Source: Firmicutes bacterium UBA5010 | GTDB lineage: Bacteria; Bacillota; Clostridia; Tissierellales; Sedimentibacteraceae | Direction: 5' to 3' | NCBI GenBank assembly: GCA_002396645.1 | Contig: DGYI01000011.1 | Location: 34,175-75,358, forward strand | Length of the DNA: 41,184 nt | In this document: in pieces, positions 7,640-16,422 of the stretch | How the letters are laid out: every line of letters starts with the position of its first letter | How positions within the stretch are numbered: the first letter of the stretch is position 1 | The notes under the pieces: generated by a model | Seen by the model: only the letters and a program-made list of their open reading frames with translations | The model's database searches: none | What the model was told of the DNA's origin: nothing | Position numbers and translations under genes: made by a program

Positions 7640-10116
7640 AATCCTATCATACTCTTGCGTGGAAAGAACTACAAGCACAAAAAGTCATGGCAACTCTGGT
7701 TTTTATTGCAGTAATCCTTTCCGCCATGATGACAACGGTGATTGGTCAATCTATTGGTATTTTGAATGCCATGCGGGTGGAGCAAGCTGCTGATCTGAAT
7801 GGAAACCGATATGCCACTTTGCATCAAATGACTGCTGCGCGGGCAAATGCCCTATCTAAGGATAGCCGGCTTTCCTATGTTGGAAAAATAATTTCTATTG
7901 GTGTTTCAGATATTCAGAGCAGCAAACTTTCTATCCTTTTGCGGGAATATGAGGGAAACGCCCTTTCCGCTTATCCCGGTGACGCACAACTTGAAAGCGG
8001 CAGATTGCCGGAACATGCGGGGGAAATTGCCCTACCCCGTGATGTACTGTCATTACTGAATTTTAATGGTTCGATTGGTGACAGGCTTACACTTCCCATC
8101 CACATATCGCTGCTGAGGGACACAGAACCAGCGTATGAATATTCCAGCGATTTTGTTTTGACTGGAATTCTGAAATCAAACTATGTCGGTTATGTTTCCG
8201 GCACTACAATAGGAATTGTCGGTGAGGGAACTGCGTCAATGGTACTGCCCGAAAAATATCAGCTTTATTCTGTTGATATTCTCACAGAGAGTAAGAAAAC
8301 CTTTCAAAGCACACTTGATGATTTGACACAGACTTACAGAATACCGGAGTATTGCATACAATACAATGACATTTTGCTATATGCAACAGGTATTCCCTAT
8401 CGATTGGGAAATGAAATAGATACTGCGTCCGGCTTTTCTTATATGACCGTGGCGGGCGTACTGATTGGTGCACTTGTCCTGATGGCTGCAGGACTTGTGA
8501 TTTATAATATTCTGAAAATAGCGGTGACAAAGCGCATTAAAGAGTATGGGACGCTTCGTGCACTTGGCGCGGAACGCAGAAATCTTTATACGTTGGTTTC
8601 CCTCCAGCTCACCCTGCTTTGCGGCATCGGTATTCCGATTGGTATTCTGCTTGGGCTGCTATCCGCACAAGGAATTTTAGCGGCTGCGACCAGTTTCTTT
8701 AACCCGGATATTTTTATGGCAAACTCCCAAAATGAAGTTACAGAAATGATTGCCGCAAATTCAGGCGGTAAAATCGCCCCGATTATGATTAGTGCAGGAA
8801 TTACACTTACATTTGCCTTTATCGCCGCTATACCCGCTGCCCGTTATGCCTCAAAGGTATCACCCACGGTTGCAATGTCCGGGCGAATGGTAATGGTAAA
8901 ACGCCGAAGCCGTAAATCTGGACATATCCATAACTTTGAAGCCTTTTACGCTCGTATGAATATGAAACGAAACAGGGGTAAAACAGCTGTTACAATTTTA
9001 TCCCTTGTTATGAGTATCACCGTATTTGTGGCATTGCAGGGCTTTTCGGGGTTGTTAGACGCTTCTGCCGGGGTGGAGCAAATGCATATTGGCGATTACT
9101 CCATGACCAGCCAATCCGTAGGCTTTTCACAGGAAGATGTAACGAGAATCCGTGAGATTTCCGGTGTTGAGTATGTTTCCACTTTGAAATACATCCTTTA
9201 CGAATCAGACGAAGCGGGAAATTGGGAGGAAATAAAAACCTCTTTCGCCCCGCAACCCGGCGAAACCGTACAAGTCATAGGGTTAGATGAAACAAGGTTT
9301 AAAAGATACGTTCCGTCGATTCCTGAGCAGGATTTACATGCATTAAAAGACGGTAAAGCCTGTTTGCTTAAAAATCCGATTGCTGTATCTTTCGGAAATG
9401 TTGAAATTAAAAATACTGCGCTATCAGTAGGTGAAAGTATTTCCGTGAATGGAAAACCATTGAAAATAGTAGGCGTGCTGAACAGTGCCATTACCATTGA
9501 AAACGAGGGGTTTATCAATGGAGTTCAAATCATTGTTCCAGACAATATATACGATGAATTGACAGGTAAGACACGATACACTGAGCTTTATCCGATCATT
9601 GCCGATAATGCCGACCGGGAATTGGTGGAGAAATCCATAGAAGAAATCTGTCAGTCTGTTGGCGGGACATGGCTTTCGTATGAGAACACCGACCGTCAGC
9701 TTCAAGAAAGCTATGAACAAATCCGTCTGCTTGCGTGGGGGCTGATATTCTTTGTCGGGCTGATTGGTATTCTGAATATCATCAATACCGTTTACACAAA
9801 TATCCACACAAGAAAGACCGAAATAGGTGTTCAGCGGGCAATCGGCATGAGCGTAAACAGCTTATACAAAACCTTTTTGTGGGAGGGGGCTTATTATGGT
9901 ATCATTGCTACCGTAATAGGAGGTGTCGTAGGATATATCTGCACTATTTTTATAAGCGCTGCGACTACAGACACAATACAACTTATTGCCGTACCCGTTT
10001 TGCCGATTACAGAGGCGGCTATCCTCTCTATTGCTGCTTGCCTGCTTGCAACTTATATCCCGTTAAAAAAGATTGCAAGCACAGATATCGTAGCTTCTAT
10101 AGAAACAGTTGAATAG
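7636..10116 (+). CDS. ABC transporter permease with two FtsX domains
   Basis: An 826-residue permease. One membrane helix near residues 16-40 is followed by a large extracytoplasmic domain. The first FtsX domain spans about 270-405 with three helices and the cytoplasmic RIKEYGTLRALGAERRNLY loop. A second anchoring helix lies near 446-465, followed by a second external domain, and the last three-helix FtsX domain (about 690-815) contains RKTEIGVQRAIGMSVNSLYKTF. This duplicated arrangement is normal for stand-alone Firmicute MacB-like exporters and differs from the ten-helix BceB type. It is translationally coupled to the ATPase gene, and a G+C-rich terminator follows. The substrate is unknown. 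Confidence 0.88.
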   Translation: MKSYHTLAWKELQAQKVMATLVFIAVILSAMMTTVIGQSIGILNAMRVEQAADLNGNRYATLHQMTAARANALSKDSRLSYVGKIISIGVSDIQSSKLSILLREYEGNALSAYPGDAQLESGRLPEHAGEIALPRDVLSLLNFNGSIGDRLTLPIHISLLRDTEPAYEYSSDFVLTGILKSNYVGYVSGTTIGIVGEGTASMVLPEKYQLYSVDILTESKKTFQSTLDDLTQTYRIPEYCIQYNDILLYATGIPYRLGNEIDTASGFSYMTVAGVLIGALVLMAAGLVIYNILKIAVTKRIKEYGTLRALGAERRNLYTLVSLQLTLLCGIGIPIGILLGLLSAQGILAAATSFFNPDIFMANSQNEVTEMIAANSGGKIAPIMISAGITLTFAFIAAIPAARYASKVSPTVAMSGRMVMVKRRSRKSGHIHNFEAFYARMNMKRNRGKTAVTILSLVMSITVFVALQGFSGLLDASAGVEQMHIGDYSMTSQSVGFSQEDVTRIREISGVEYVSTLKYILYESDEAGNWEEIKTSFAPQPGETVQVIGLDETRFKRYVPSIPEQDLHALKDGKACLLKNPIAVSFGNVEIKNTALSVGESISVNGKPLKIVGVLNSAITIENEGFINGVQIIVPDNIYDELTGKTRYTELYPIIADNADRELVEKSIEEICQSVGGTWLSYENTDRQLQESYEQIRLLAWGLIFFVGLIGILNIINTVYTNIHTRKTEIGVQRAIGMSVNSLYKTFLWEGAYYGIIATVIGGVVGYICTIFISAATTDTIQLIAVPVLPITEAAILSIAACLLATYIPLKKIASTDIVASIETVE

Positions 10117-10131
10117 AATTTCCAGTTTTAC

Positions 10132-10173
10132 AGCCGCCGCTTTATTGCTGTCACGAAATTATGCGGCGGTTTT
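10132..10173 (+). terminator. Terminator of the two-component/exporter operon
   Basis: CCGCCGC (10134-10140) pairs with GCGGCGG (10163-10169), extendable by two pairs (one G-U), and is followed by TTTT. It lies 16 bases after the permease stop. Confidence 0.6.
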
Positions 10174-10397
10174 GAAATCAAAGCCGCCCCGGCAGCAAAG
10201 GACACAGCAATCCACAAAAAAGAAAGAGCGTGGGCACCATTGGATGATTTTATGCAGTCGAAGCAAAAAAATAAAGTGCCGCAATCCTGCAAAAACATAG
10301 TGTTTATGTGGGTTTGTGACACTTTACACCCCAGTATAATGTTCAAAATCATGCTTGACGATAGGGAGGAATTCTACTATTTTTTATTTAATTTAAT
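10174..10397. other. Intergenic stretch with no recognisable gene
   Basis: One plus-strand frame stays open here and reads KAAPAAKDTAIHKKERAW, then LDDFMQSKQKNKVPQS, before running into AT-rich DNA. It looks protein-like and shares the higher G+C of the island, so it may be the tail of a gene fragment brought in with it. I recognise no family, see no ribosome site, and do not call a gene. The AT-rich last 30 bases belong to the end of the minus-strand peroxiredoxin unit. Confidence 0.35.
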
Positions 10398-11081
10398 TTA
10401 TTTTTTTTCTTTACGGAAGCACATGAACCAATCAAGACAGTATTGATCTTCATCCTCGCTTTCCATCCGTTCCTTAGCTACACCGCAGCTGCCGGCAGTT
10501 GGTACAATAACATCTTCGCCCGGTCTCCAATCCGCAGGAGTAGCTACTGCGTCTGCATCAGCCTTTTGCAGAGCTTGGATAACACGCTTGATTTCATCAA
10601 AATTTCTTCCTGTACTTAAAGGATAATAAAGAATCAGACGTATTTTGCCTTCCGGATCAATAACGAATACAGCTCGCACCGCTTGAGTGTTGGACTGACC
10701 AGGTTGAATCATACCGTATTTGTTGGCAACTTCCATTCGGATATCCTCTATAAGAGGGAATTTAACCTCTATGTTTTTCATATTCTTCCACTCTAAATCC
10801 TGAATTTTTCTCAACCAGGCAATATGAGCATAAATTGAGTCTACAGACAGACCTACCAGCTCGGTGTTCATAGATCTAAATTCTTCAGCCATAGAAGCAA
10901 AAGTCATAAATTCTGTGGTACAAACAGGAGTAAAATCTGCCGGATGAGAGAAAAGAATTACCCATTTTCCCTTATAATCTTGCGGAAAATTGATTGGACC
11001 TTGCGTTGTAACAGCCTTAAAACTTGGAGCATAATCTCCTATAAGAGGCATTCTTGGAATAACAGTATTATTTTCTGACAT
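10398..11081 (-). CDS. Peroxiredoxin, Prx6/1-Cys-type
   Basis: A 227-residue thioredoxin-fold peroxidase that reduces H2O2, alkyl hydroperoxides and possibly peroxynitrite. ATG 11081 has AAAGGAG upstream; an in-frame ATG 21 bases earlier lacks one. The peroxidatic Cys is in HPADFTPVCTTEF (about residue 47), with the conserved Arg in the AVRAVFVIDP region. The length beyond 200 residues and the C-terminal YCLDWFMCF segment are typical of the Prx6-like, archaeal-type enzymes, in which the C-terminal cysteines can act in resolution. It is transcribed alone and fits oxidative defence in an anaerobe. Confidence 0.9.
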   Translation of the reverse strand: MSENNTVIPRMPLIGDYAPSFKAVTTQGPINFPQDYKGKWVILFSHPADFTPVCTTEFMTFASMAEEFRSMNTELVGLSVDSIYAHIAWLRKIQDLEWKNMKNIEVKFPLIEDIRMEVANKYGMIQPGQSNTQAVRAVFVIDPEGKIRLILYYPLSTGRNFDEIKRVIQALQKADADAVATPADWRPGEDVIVPTAGSCGVAKERMESEDEDQYCLDWFMCFRKEKK

Positions 11082-11291
11082 AATTATAAAATCTCCTTTC
11101 AATTAACATATATTTTTATTTGTATTTTAACTTTCATATAACGGGTTTGCCGTTTTCATGTATGTACTTTATCATAACAAATGTAATCACTCAGTGACCA
11201 AGTCACATATACGATGAAATCAAAAATAAAATGAAGTTTTTCGTGTGAGCTGCAGCAGAGTAGGATAAAACATGGGTTTAATACAAAAGAT

Positions 11292-11332
11292 TTGACTTTT
11301 ACTCATATGAAACTTATAATTTCCATATGAGT
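11292..11332 (+). promoter_or_regulatory. Sigma-A promoter overlapped by a 9-bp inverted repeat
   Basis: TTGACT (11292-11297), a 17-base spacer and TATAAT (11315-11320) make a near-consensus promoter. ACTCATATG (11301-11309) and its exact complement CATATGAGT (11324-11332) are placed symmetrically around the -10, with 14 bases between them, which looks like an operator. The remainder of the gap between the divergent genes at 11081 and 11417 shows nothing else clear. Confidence 0.65.
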
Positions 11333-11416
11333 CTGCGTATACATGCATATTAGCTTACTACGGGGAGAGAGAATAAAAAATTGTTAATGAAGTTTAGATT
11401 ATTAAGGAGGATAACG

Positions 11417-12355
11417 ATGATACAAAAACTTATATCTTCAATTCCTGAGGATTTTAAAAGAAGACAAATACATATGAATGAAGAAAGTTCACTAAAATGG
11501 TTTGATGAACTTCCTCAAATTATAAAAGAACTTGTTACAAAATGGGAACTTAGTAATCTGATTTTAGTAGAAGAAATGTCTTTTAACAATATTTTATTTT
11601 ATGCCAATTCACCGGAACATGGAAATGTTATAGTTAAAATAGGACATCCTGCTTATGAAATATTCTTTTTTGAGCCGCAGGCGTTGAAATATTATGAAGG
11701 AAAGAAGGATGTTTGTAAGCTTTATGATCTTGACTCTCAAAATAGAGCTATGCTGTTGGAATGCTTAAATCCGGGAGAATCGATATCTAAGCTTGACAAT
11801 ATGGAGGAACGTATTAGAATAGCTTCAAACTTGCTTATCAGAATAAGCAAACCATTAAATGAACAGCATGTATTTCCAAGTTATGAAGATATGATGGCGG
11901 ATTATTTTCAAAGGGTAAAAACTAAAGCTGACACAGATAAACAATTATTAAATTTGATTAGTATTGCCGAAGGGTTTTTATCAGAAATTATTTCAGAAAG
12001 GCATGTAAAGGTATTAGTCCATGGAGATTATCATTACAGAAATATTATTTTGAGTGAGAATGTTTATAAAGTAATTGACCCTAAGGGTATGGAAGGGTTC
12101 AAGTTTATGGATACTGCTCAATTAATAAACAATGAAATGCTTTTTTCACAAGGTGATATGTCATATCTTGATAAAGTTATAGGATTGATCTCTAAATATA
12201 CCGGATATAATATAAAAATTTTGAGTAAATGGCTTTTTATCGAATGTGTGTGGAGAATAGCCGGAAATGTTCTTTATGTAAAAAGCAGCTCGCAAAAAAT
12301 ATCAGAAAAAATAAAACGAAGTGAGTTTTATCTGGAATATTATAGGCAGAGTTAA
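11417..12355 (+). CDS. Aminoglycoside/hydroxyurea phosphotransferase-like kinase (APH(6)-type)
   Basis: A 312-residue kinase-fold protein. Start ATG 11417 follows AAGGAGG at ideal spacing, so the 12 codons upstream are not used. The catalytic loop is VHGDYHYRNI (Brenner motif HGDxxxxN) and the DFG-equivalent is VIDPKGMEG. The IDPKG variant is typical of the APH(6)/StrB and hydroxyurea kinase group. The N-lobe shows VIVKIGHP as the ATP-binding lysine strand. Family members inactivate streptomycin by phosphorylation, but many chromosomal relatives have other, unknown substrates. The promoter upstream carries a symmetrical operator-like repeat, suggesting inducible expression. Confidence 0.75.
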   Translation: MIQKLISSIPEDFKRRQIHMNEESSLKWFDELPQIIKELVTKWELSNLILVEEMSFNNILFYANSPEHGNVIVKIGHPAYEIFFFEPQALKYYEGKKDVCKLYDLDSQNRAMLLECLNPGESISKLDNMEERIRIASNLLIRISKPLNEQHVFPSYEDMMADYFQRVKTKADTDKQLLNLISIAEGFLSEIISERHVKVLVHGDYHYRNIILSENVYKVIDPKGMEGFKFMDTAQLINNEMLFSQGDMSYLDKVIGLISKYTGYNIKILSKWLFIECVWRIAGNVLYVKSSSQKISEKIKRSEFYLEYYRQS

Positions 12356-12414
12356 TAATGACCCAAAGAAATTTTACTGTTCACATAAAAATTGTATGAG
12401 AAATTTCATTTATA

Positions 12415-12443
12415 TTGTGATAATCATGCGTCTATAGTATAAT
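12415..12443 (+). promoter_or_regulatory. Candidate sigma-A promoter
   Basis: TTGTGA (12415-12420), a 17-base spacer and TATAAT (12438-12443). It would give a leader of about 175 bases before the XRE gene at 12626, through the operator-like repeats at 12537-12574. Confidence 0.5.
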
Positions 12444-12536
12444 CAATTTAGTTAATTATTTTGCTGAGTAAAAACTTTGAAATTCAAAGATGAGAAATAT
12501 ATTTAGAAAAATAGTAATTAAATGATTTATATAGTA

Positions 12537-12574
12537 TACCATTGGTTTACATTATAGCATTCTACCATTGGTTT
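12537..12574 (+). repeat. Two direct copies of TACCATTGGTTT, operator-like
   Basis: Identical 12-mers at 12537-12548 and 12563-12574 start 26 bases apart. Each contains ACCATTGGT, a near-palindrome with a central base. They lie 52-90 bases upstream of an XRE-type regulator, so autoregulatory operators are plausible. Confidence 0.5.
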
Positions 12575-12625
12575 CTTGCCATATAGTATGATGGCAGATA
12601 TGATGGATTTTGGAGGTGTTGTTCA

Positions 12626-13456
12626 ATGAATAATCAAAATATGGGTAAGTTTATTTCTGAATTGAGAAAATCCAATCATATGACTCAAAAAGATTTAGCA
12701 GCTAAATTAAACATTACAGACAAAGCAGTTTCAAAATGGGAACGCGGATTAAGCTGTCCGGATATATCGCTTTTATCTTCTATTTCAGATATATTCGGAA
12801 TTACGACAAGCGAACTATTAAATAGTGAAAAGAAAGATTCTAATTTATCAGATGTTGAGGCAAGTATAGATAATGCTTTACAATATGCCGAAAAAGCCGT
12901 AAAAAACAGGGCTAAATATTTACAAGATATTTGTGCTGTTGTATTTTCTTTATTGCTTTTGCTTGGTATTGCAGTTTGTGCTATCTGTGACACCGCAATT
13001 TCAGGTACTTTTACTTGGTCTCTTTTTCCTATCAGCTCTGTTGTTTTTGCATGGCTGGTGTTTTTCCCTGTTATAAAGCTTGGGGAAAAAGGAATATGGA
13101 TAACCATGAGTTCTTTAAGTGTTTTGGTTATTCCTTTCCTATTTGTACTTAACGCTTTAATTAAAACTAATGATTTACTTATGCCAATTGGTGTTAAAAT
13201 GGCTGTAATTTCGATTGTATTTCTATGGCTGGTATTTATTCTGTTTAAAATATTTAAAACCAGAAAGTTAATTGCTTCAGCCATATCACTGGTATTGGCA
13301 ATTCCGTTTCATGTCTTGATTAATTTCAGTCTTTCAAAAATTATTGACGAGCCATTTATAGATGTATGGGATATTTTATCTTTGTCTATCATAGGTATAG
13401 CAGTAATTTTACTTTTTACCATAGATTTTATCGCACGAAAAAATAAATTTCAATGA
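12626..13456 (+). CDS. XRE-family regulator with C-terminal membrane domain
   Basis: A 276-residue protein with GGAGGTG before ATG 12626. Residues 8-62 form an HTH_3 domain (ISELRKSNHMTQKDLAAKL followed by ITDKAVSKWERGLSCPD). A short linker follows, and then about six hydrophobic helices run from residue 95 to the end. This layout, a DNA-binding domain tethered to a small membrane domain, is common in clostridia, where the membrane part is thought to sense a signal or hold the regulator at the membrane. Targets are unknown; the repeats just upstream suggest it controls its own gene. Confidence 0.8.
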   Translation: MNNQNMGKFISELRKSNHMTQKDLAAKLNITDKAVSKWERGLSCPDISLLSSISDIFGITTSELLNSEKKDSNLSDVEASIDNALQYAEKAVKNRAKYLQDICAVVFSLLLLLGIAVCAICDTAISGTFTWSLFPISSVVFAWLVFFPVIKLGEKGIWITMSSLSVLVIPFLFVLNALIKTNDLLMPIGVKMAVISIVFLWLVFILFKIFKTRKLIASAISLVLAIPFHVLINFSLSKIIDEPFIDVWDILSLSIIGIAVILLFTIDFIARKNKFQ

Positions 13457-13546
13457 CAGGTTTTTGGTAGTAAGCACTTAACCTTGAGCAGTCTAATCAG
13501 CTGCAATACGATTATGTAAATTTTAAATACAGGAGTAAAAAATTAT

Positions 13547-14122
13547 ATGAATATTATCAGATGTGATTGGGCGAATAGGACAGAGCTTGAGAGACAATAT
13601 CATGATACTAAGTGGGGAAAAGTTGTTCATAATGATAACGAATTGTTTAAAATGCTTATTTTAGAGGGAAAACAGGCAGGATTAAGCTGGGCTTTAATTC
13701 TTGCTAAAATGGACACTCTATGTGAAGCTTTTGATAACTTTATTCCTGAAAAGCTGGTGCATTATAATGAAGAAAAAATAGAAAGTTTATTACATAATAA
13801 CGGCATAATTAAGAATCGTTTAAAAGTAAATGCTGTTGTGCATAATGCAAAAATGTACTTTAAGTTATGTGAAAAGTATGGTTCTTTAGACGGCTTTTTA
13901 TGGAGCTTTGTGGATAATAAGCCTATTATAAACAATTGGGAAAAGCTCGAAGATGTTCCTGCAAACACGGCTTTGTCTGATGAGATTAGTAAACAATTAA
14001 AAAAGGAAGGCTTCAAATTTGTAGGAACAACCACGATTTATGCATTTATGCAATCAATCGGAATGGTAAATGACCATTTAGTATCATGTAGTTTTCGTGA
14101 CAGATATATTACTATGGAATAG
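13547..14122 (+). CDS. tag: DNA-3-methyladenine glycosylase I
   Basis: A 191-residue Tag enzyme that excises 3-methyladenine from DNA to start base-excision repair. The zinc-binding set is visible: Cys in IIRCDWA near the N-terminus, His in QYHDTKWG, and His plus Cys in NDHLVSCSFR near the end. The helical core contains LFKMLILEGKQAGLSWALIL, where the Glu and Trp belong to the base pocket. Length matches the family. The gene at 14131 follows after 8 bases, so the two are probably co-transcribed. Confidence 0.93.
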   Translation: MNIIRCDWANRTELERQYHDTKWGKVVHNDNELFKMLILEGKQAGLSWALILAKMDTLCEAFDNFIPEKLVHYNEEKIESLLHNNGIIKNRLKVNAVVHNAKMYFKLCEKYGSLDGFLWSFVDNKPIINNWEKLEDVPANTALSDEISKQLKKEGFKFVGTTTIYAFMQSIGMVNDHLVSCSFRDRYITME

Positions 14123-14130
14123 GAGGAATT

Positions 14131-14826
14131 ATGAAAATAGTAGTTTTAAACGGCACAGAGGTTAAAGGTTGTACATATCACATAAAAGAGACCTTTCTTT
14201 CTGTTCTTCGTGAAGGTAATGAAATTACAGAGTTTTATTTTCCAACAGCCTTACCTCATTTTTGTATTGGATGTAAAACATGCTTTATGAAAAATGAGAA
14301 TCTTTGTCCTCATGCTAAGTTTACAAGTCCTTTATGGAATTCAATACTTGAAGCAGATTTACTGTTATTTGCTTATCCTGTATATGCATTGCGTGTACCG
14401 TCGCAGCTAAAAACGCTTCTTGATCATCTCTGTGTTCATTGGATGGCTCATCGTCCAGATAAACGTATGTTTACAAAGCACGCTGTAATTTTAACAAACA
14501 GTATAGGAGCACCTAACACTTCGGCGCAGAAGGATGTTGCAACAAGCTTGAATTGGCTTGGTGTTTCAAATATTAAACGATTGGGATTCGGACTGATGGA
14601 AGGTGTTGAATGGAACAAATTATCAGAAAAGCGCAGAAATAAGATAGAAGGAAAAACTATTGAACTGGCAAAAAAATATATTGGAATTCAACCGGCACGT
14701 AAAGGAATACGTGTGAGAATGTACTTTGAAATGTGCAGGATGATACATAAGGCAGTATTAAAGAGTGAGCAGATCCCGTCTGCCGATAACAGACACTGGA
14801 TAGAAAATGGCTGGATAAAACAATAG
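14131..14826 (+). CDS. Flavodoxin-fold NAD(P)H-dependent FMN reductase
   Basis: A 231-residue flavodoxin-like protein with AGGAGG directly before ATG 14131. It begins with the first strand and FMN phosphate loop region (MKIVVLNGTEVKGCTYHIK), continues with a Cys-rich segment (CIGCKTCFMKNENLC) typical of multimeric iron-sulfur flavoproteins and related reductases, and then LLFAYPVYALRVPSQLKTLLDHL. The CxxC-x7-C spacing could bind an iron-sulfur cluster, but a fourth ligand is not clear. It is likely cytoplasmic and involved in electron transfer; the physiological partner is unknown. Confidence 0.75.
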   Translation: MKIVVLNGTEVKGCTYHIKETFLSVLREGNEITEFYFPTALPHFCIGCKTCFMKNENLCPHAKFTSPLWNSILEADLLLFAYPVYALRVPSQLKTLLDHLCVHWMAHRPDKRMFTKHAVILTNSIGAPNTSAQKDVATSLNWLGVSNIKRLGFGLMEGVEWNKLSEKRRNKIEGKTIELAKKYIGIQPARKGIRVRMYFEMCRMIHKAVLKSEQIPSADNRHWIENGWIKQ

Positions 14827-14869
14827 AAGTATTGAATAATAACTATACTAAAAAATAAGGGAGGGAATA

Positions 14870-15033
14870 TATGTTAATCAGGTGGCTACAGACGAGGATA
14901 AACCTGCTTGGAATTATGAGATATATTCTAATTCTGTACCTCACATACATTGTCATTTGTTTCCGCGTTACCTTATGAGAGTGAAGATGAATTTAATTGG
15001 TTTGTAAATCAGATGAAAAATGCTTTGAATTAA
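14870..15033 (+). pseudogene. Remnant of a HIT-family hydrolase gene
   Basis: The frame reads VNQVATDEDKPAWNYEIY, then NSVPHIHCHLFPRY, then shifts frame to PYESEDEFNWFVNQMKNALN and a stop. PHIHCHLFPRY is the histidine-triad active site (HxHxH). The N-terminal half is missing and there is a frameshift right after the motif, so it is not functional. It fills the otherwise empty stretch before the PstS-like gene. Confidence 0.65.
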
Positions 15034-15058
15034 TAATAGTTAAAATAAGGAGGTTTTC

Positions 15059-16246
15059 GTGAAAGATATAATTGTTAAAATCTTAACCTGTATTGTCAGC
15101 GCAGCAATTTTAGCTTTTTTAGGATTGGTAGCAGCTGTTATAATCGGTTTATCAGGCGGAGCGTTGTTTTATTCTCCGTTTATTATGATTTTTACCGGCA
15201 TATTGATTGTATTTATTATTTTAAATGTGTTTAAATTAATAAAACCAAAACTGCTTAAAATTTTATTTTTTTCATTTTTGGCAATTTGTGTACTGACGAT
15301 TGGAGGATATGAGATAAATAGGGCTTATCATAACAGTTTTTCAAAAGTTAATGAACAGGGTGTCGATTTGTACCTATATAAGCCATTTGCAGAAAATACA
15401 AAGGCAGTGAAATTAGAACAAGAATCAAGCTTGAAGATAGAGGATGAGCTGCCTCGCCTGGATGGAGCAACAGCTTTATATCCATTGTATTCTGCCTTTG
15501 CACAAGCTGTTTATCCTGAAGGTGATTATGAGGTTTATGCGGGTAAAGGTGAAGAGGGCAAAAATAGGGGTGAAGTTGCATGCAGCACTACTCCGGATGC
15601 TTATATAAGGCTTATAAATGGTGAGACAGATATAATTTTTGTTGCAGGTCCGTCAGAACAGCAAATATCGGAAGCCAAGAGCAAGGGAGTTGAATTAAAG
15701 CTGACTCCTATAGGAAAAGAGGCTTTTGTATTTTTTGTAAATTCCAGAAATACGGTAAATGGATTGTCTACTGCTCAAATTCAGGATATTTATTCAGGAA
15801 AAATTACAAATTGGCAGGAACTTGGCGGAAAAAACGCAAAAATCAGAGCTTTTCAACGTCCCGAAAACAGCGGAAGTCAGACTGCACTTCAAAAGCTCAT
15901 GAAAGGTAAAAATCTTATGACAGCTCCAAAAGAAGATGTGGTTTCCGGTATGGGGGGAATTATTGAAAAGACAGCGAGTTACAGAAATTATAAGAACGCT
16001 GTAGGCTATTCGTTCCTCTTCTTTGCTACGGAAATGGTTAAAAATAATGAAATAAAATTGCTTGAAGTGGATGGAGTTAAGCCTGACAGGGAATCTATTT
16101 CCAGCGGTAAATATCCGCTTTCATATGATTTTTATGCTGTTACTGTCAATAACGATAATCCTAATACAGATAGATTTATTGAATGGATACTTTCAGAACA
16201 GGGACAGTATTTGGTCGAAAAGACCGGATATACTCCTATTAAATAG
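15059..16246 (+). CDS. Membrane-anchored PstS-like substrate-binding protein
   Basis: A 395-residue protein starting at GTG 15059 behind AAGGAGG. Three hydrophobic helices (about residues 6-30, 34-60 and 65-86) precede an extracytoplasmic PstS-like domain. The latter has LDGATALYPLYSAFAQAVYP at the first ligand loop, NSRNTVNGLSTAQIQDIYSGKITNW and RPENSGSQTALQ, all characteristic of phosphate-binding proteins, where Ser/Thr and Arg residues hold the oxyanion. The usual lipoprotein signal is replaced by a three-helix anchor and there is no adjacent transporter, so it may be a phosphate sensor or scavenger rather than a normal transport component. Confidence 0.75.
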   Translation: MKDIIVKILTCIVSAAILAFLGLVAAVIIGLSGGALFYSPFIMIFTGILIVFIILNVFKLIKPKLLKILFFSFLAICVLTIGGYEINRAYHNSFSKVNEQGVDLYLYKPFAENTKAVKLEQESSLKIEDELPRLDGATALYPLYSAFAQAVYPEGDYEVYAGKGEEGKNRGEVACSTTPDAYIRLINGETDIIFVAGPSEQQISEAKSKGVELKLTPIGKEAFVFFVNSRNTVNGLSTAQIQDIYSGKITNWQELGGKNAKIRAFQRPENSGSQTALQKLMKGKNLMTAPKEDVVSGMGGIIEKTASYRNYKNAVGYSFLFFATEMVKNNEIKLLEVDGVKPDRESISSGKYPLSYDFYAVTVNNDNPNTDRFIEWILSEQGQYLVEKTGYTPIK

Positions 16247-16266
16247 CTCTTATAAAAAATAAAAAT

Positions 16267-16297
16267 AAGCAAGCCGATTATAATTTTCGGCTTGCTT
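16267..16297 (+). terminator. Terminator after the PstS-like gene
   Basis: AAGCAAGCCGA (16267-16277) pairs exactly with TCGGCTTGCTT (16287-16297) around a 9-base loop, 20 bases after the stop. The T-run is short. Confidence 0.65.
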
Positions 16298-16332
16298 TAT
16301 GCTTGCAAGAAATTCATTATCATAAGAAAAAA

Positions 16333-16361
16333 TTGAAATTTACAGGAGAATATGATAAAAT
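16333..16361 (+). promoter_or_regulatory. Promoter of the MscS-family gene
   Basis: TTGAAA (16333-16338), a 17-base spacer ending in TGA, and TAAAAT (16356-16361), an extended -10 arrangement about 60 bases before ATG 16423. Confidence 0.6.
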
Positions 16362-16422
16362 GTTAAATATCTCAGCACAACTGAAATTAAAGATAGTATA
16401 AAATAAATTAAAAGGAGTAAAA

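Noticed and set aside
9424..9807. Minus-strand open frames inside the exporter permease and other long genes
   Set aside because: They lie antisense to clear coding sequence, show no family motifs and lack ribosome sites.
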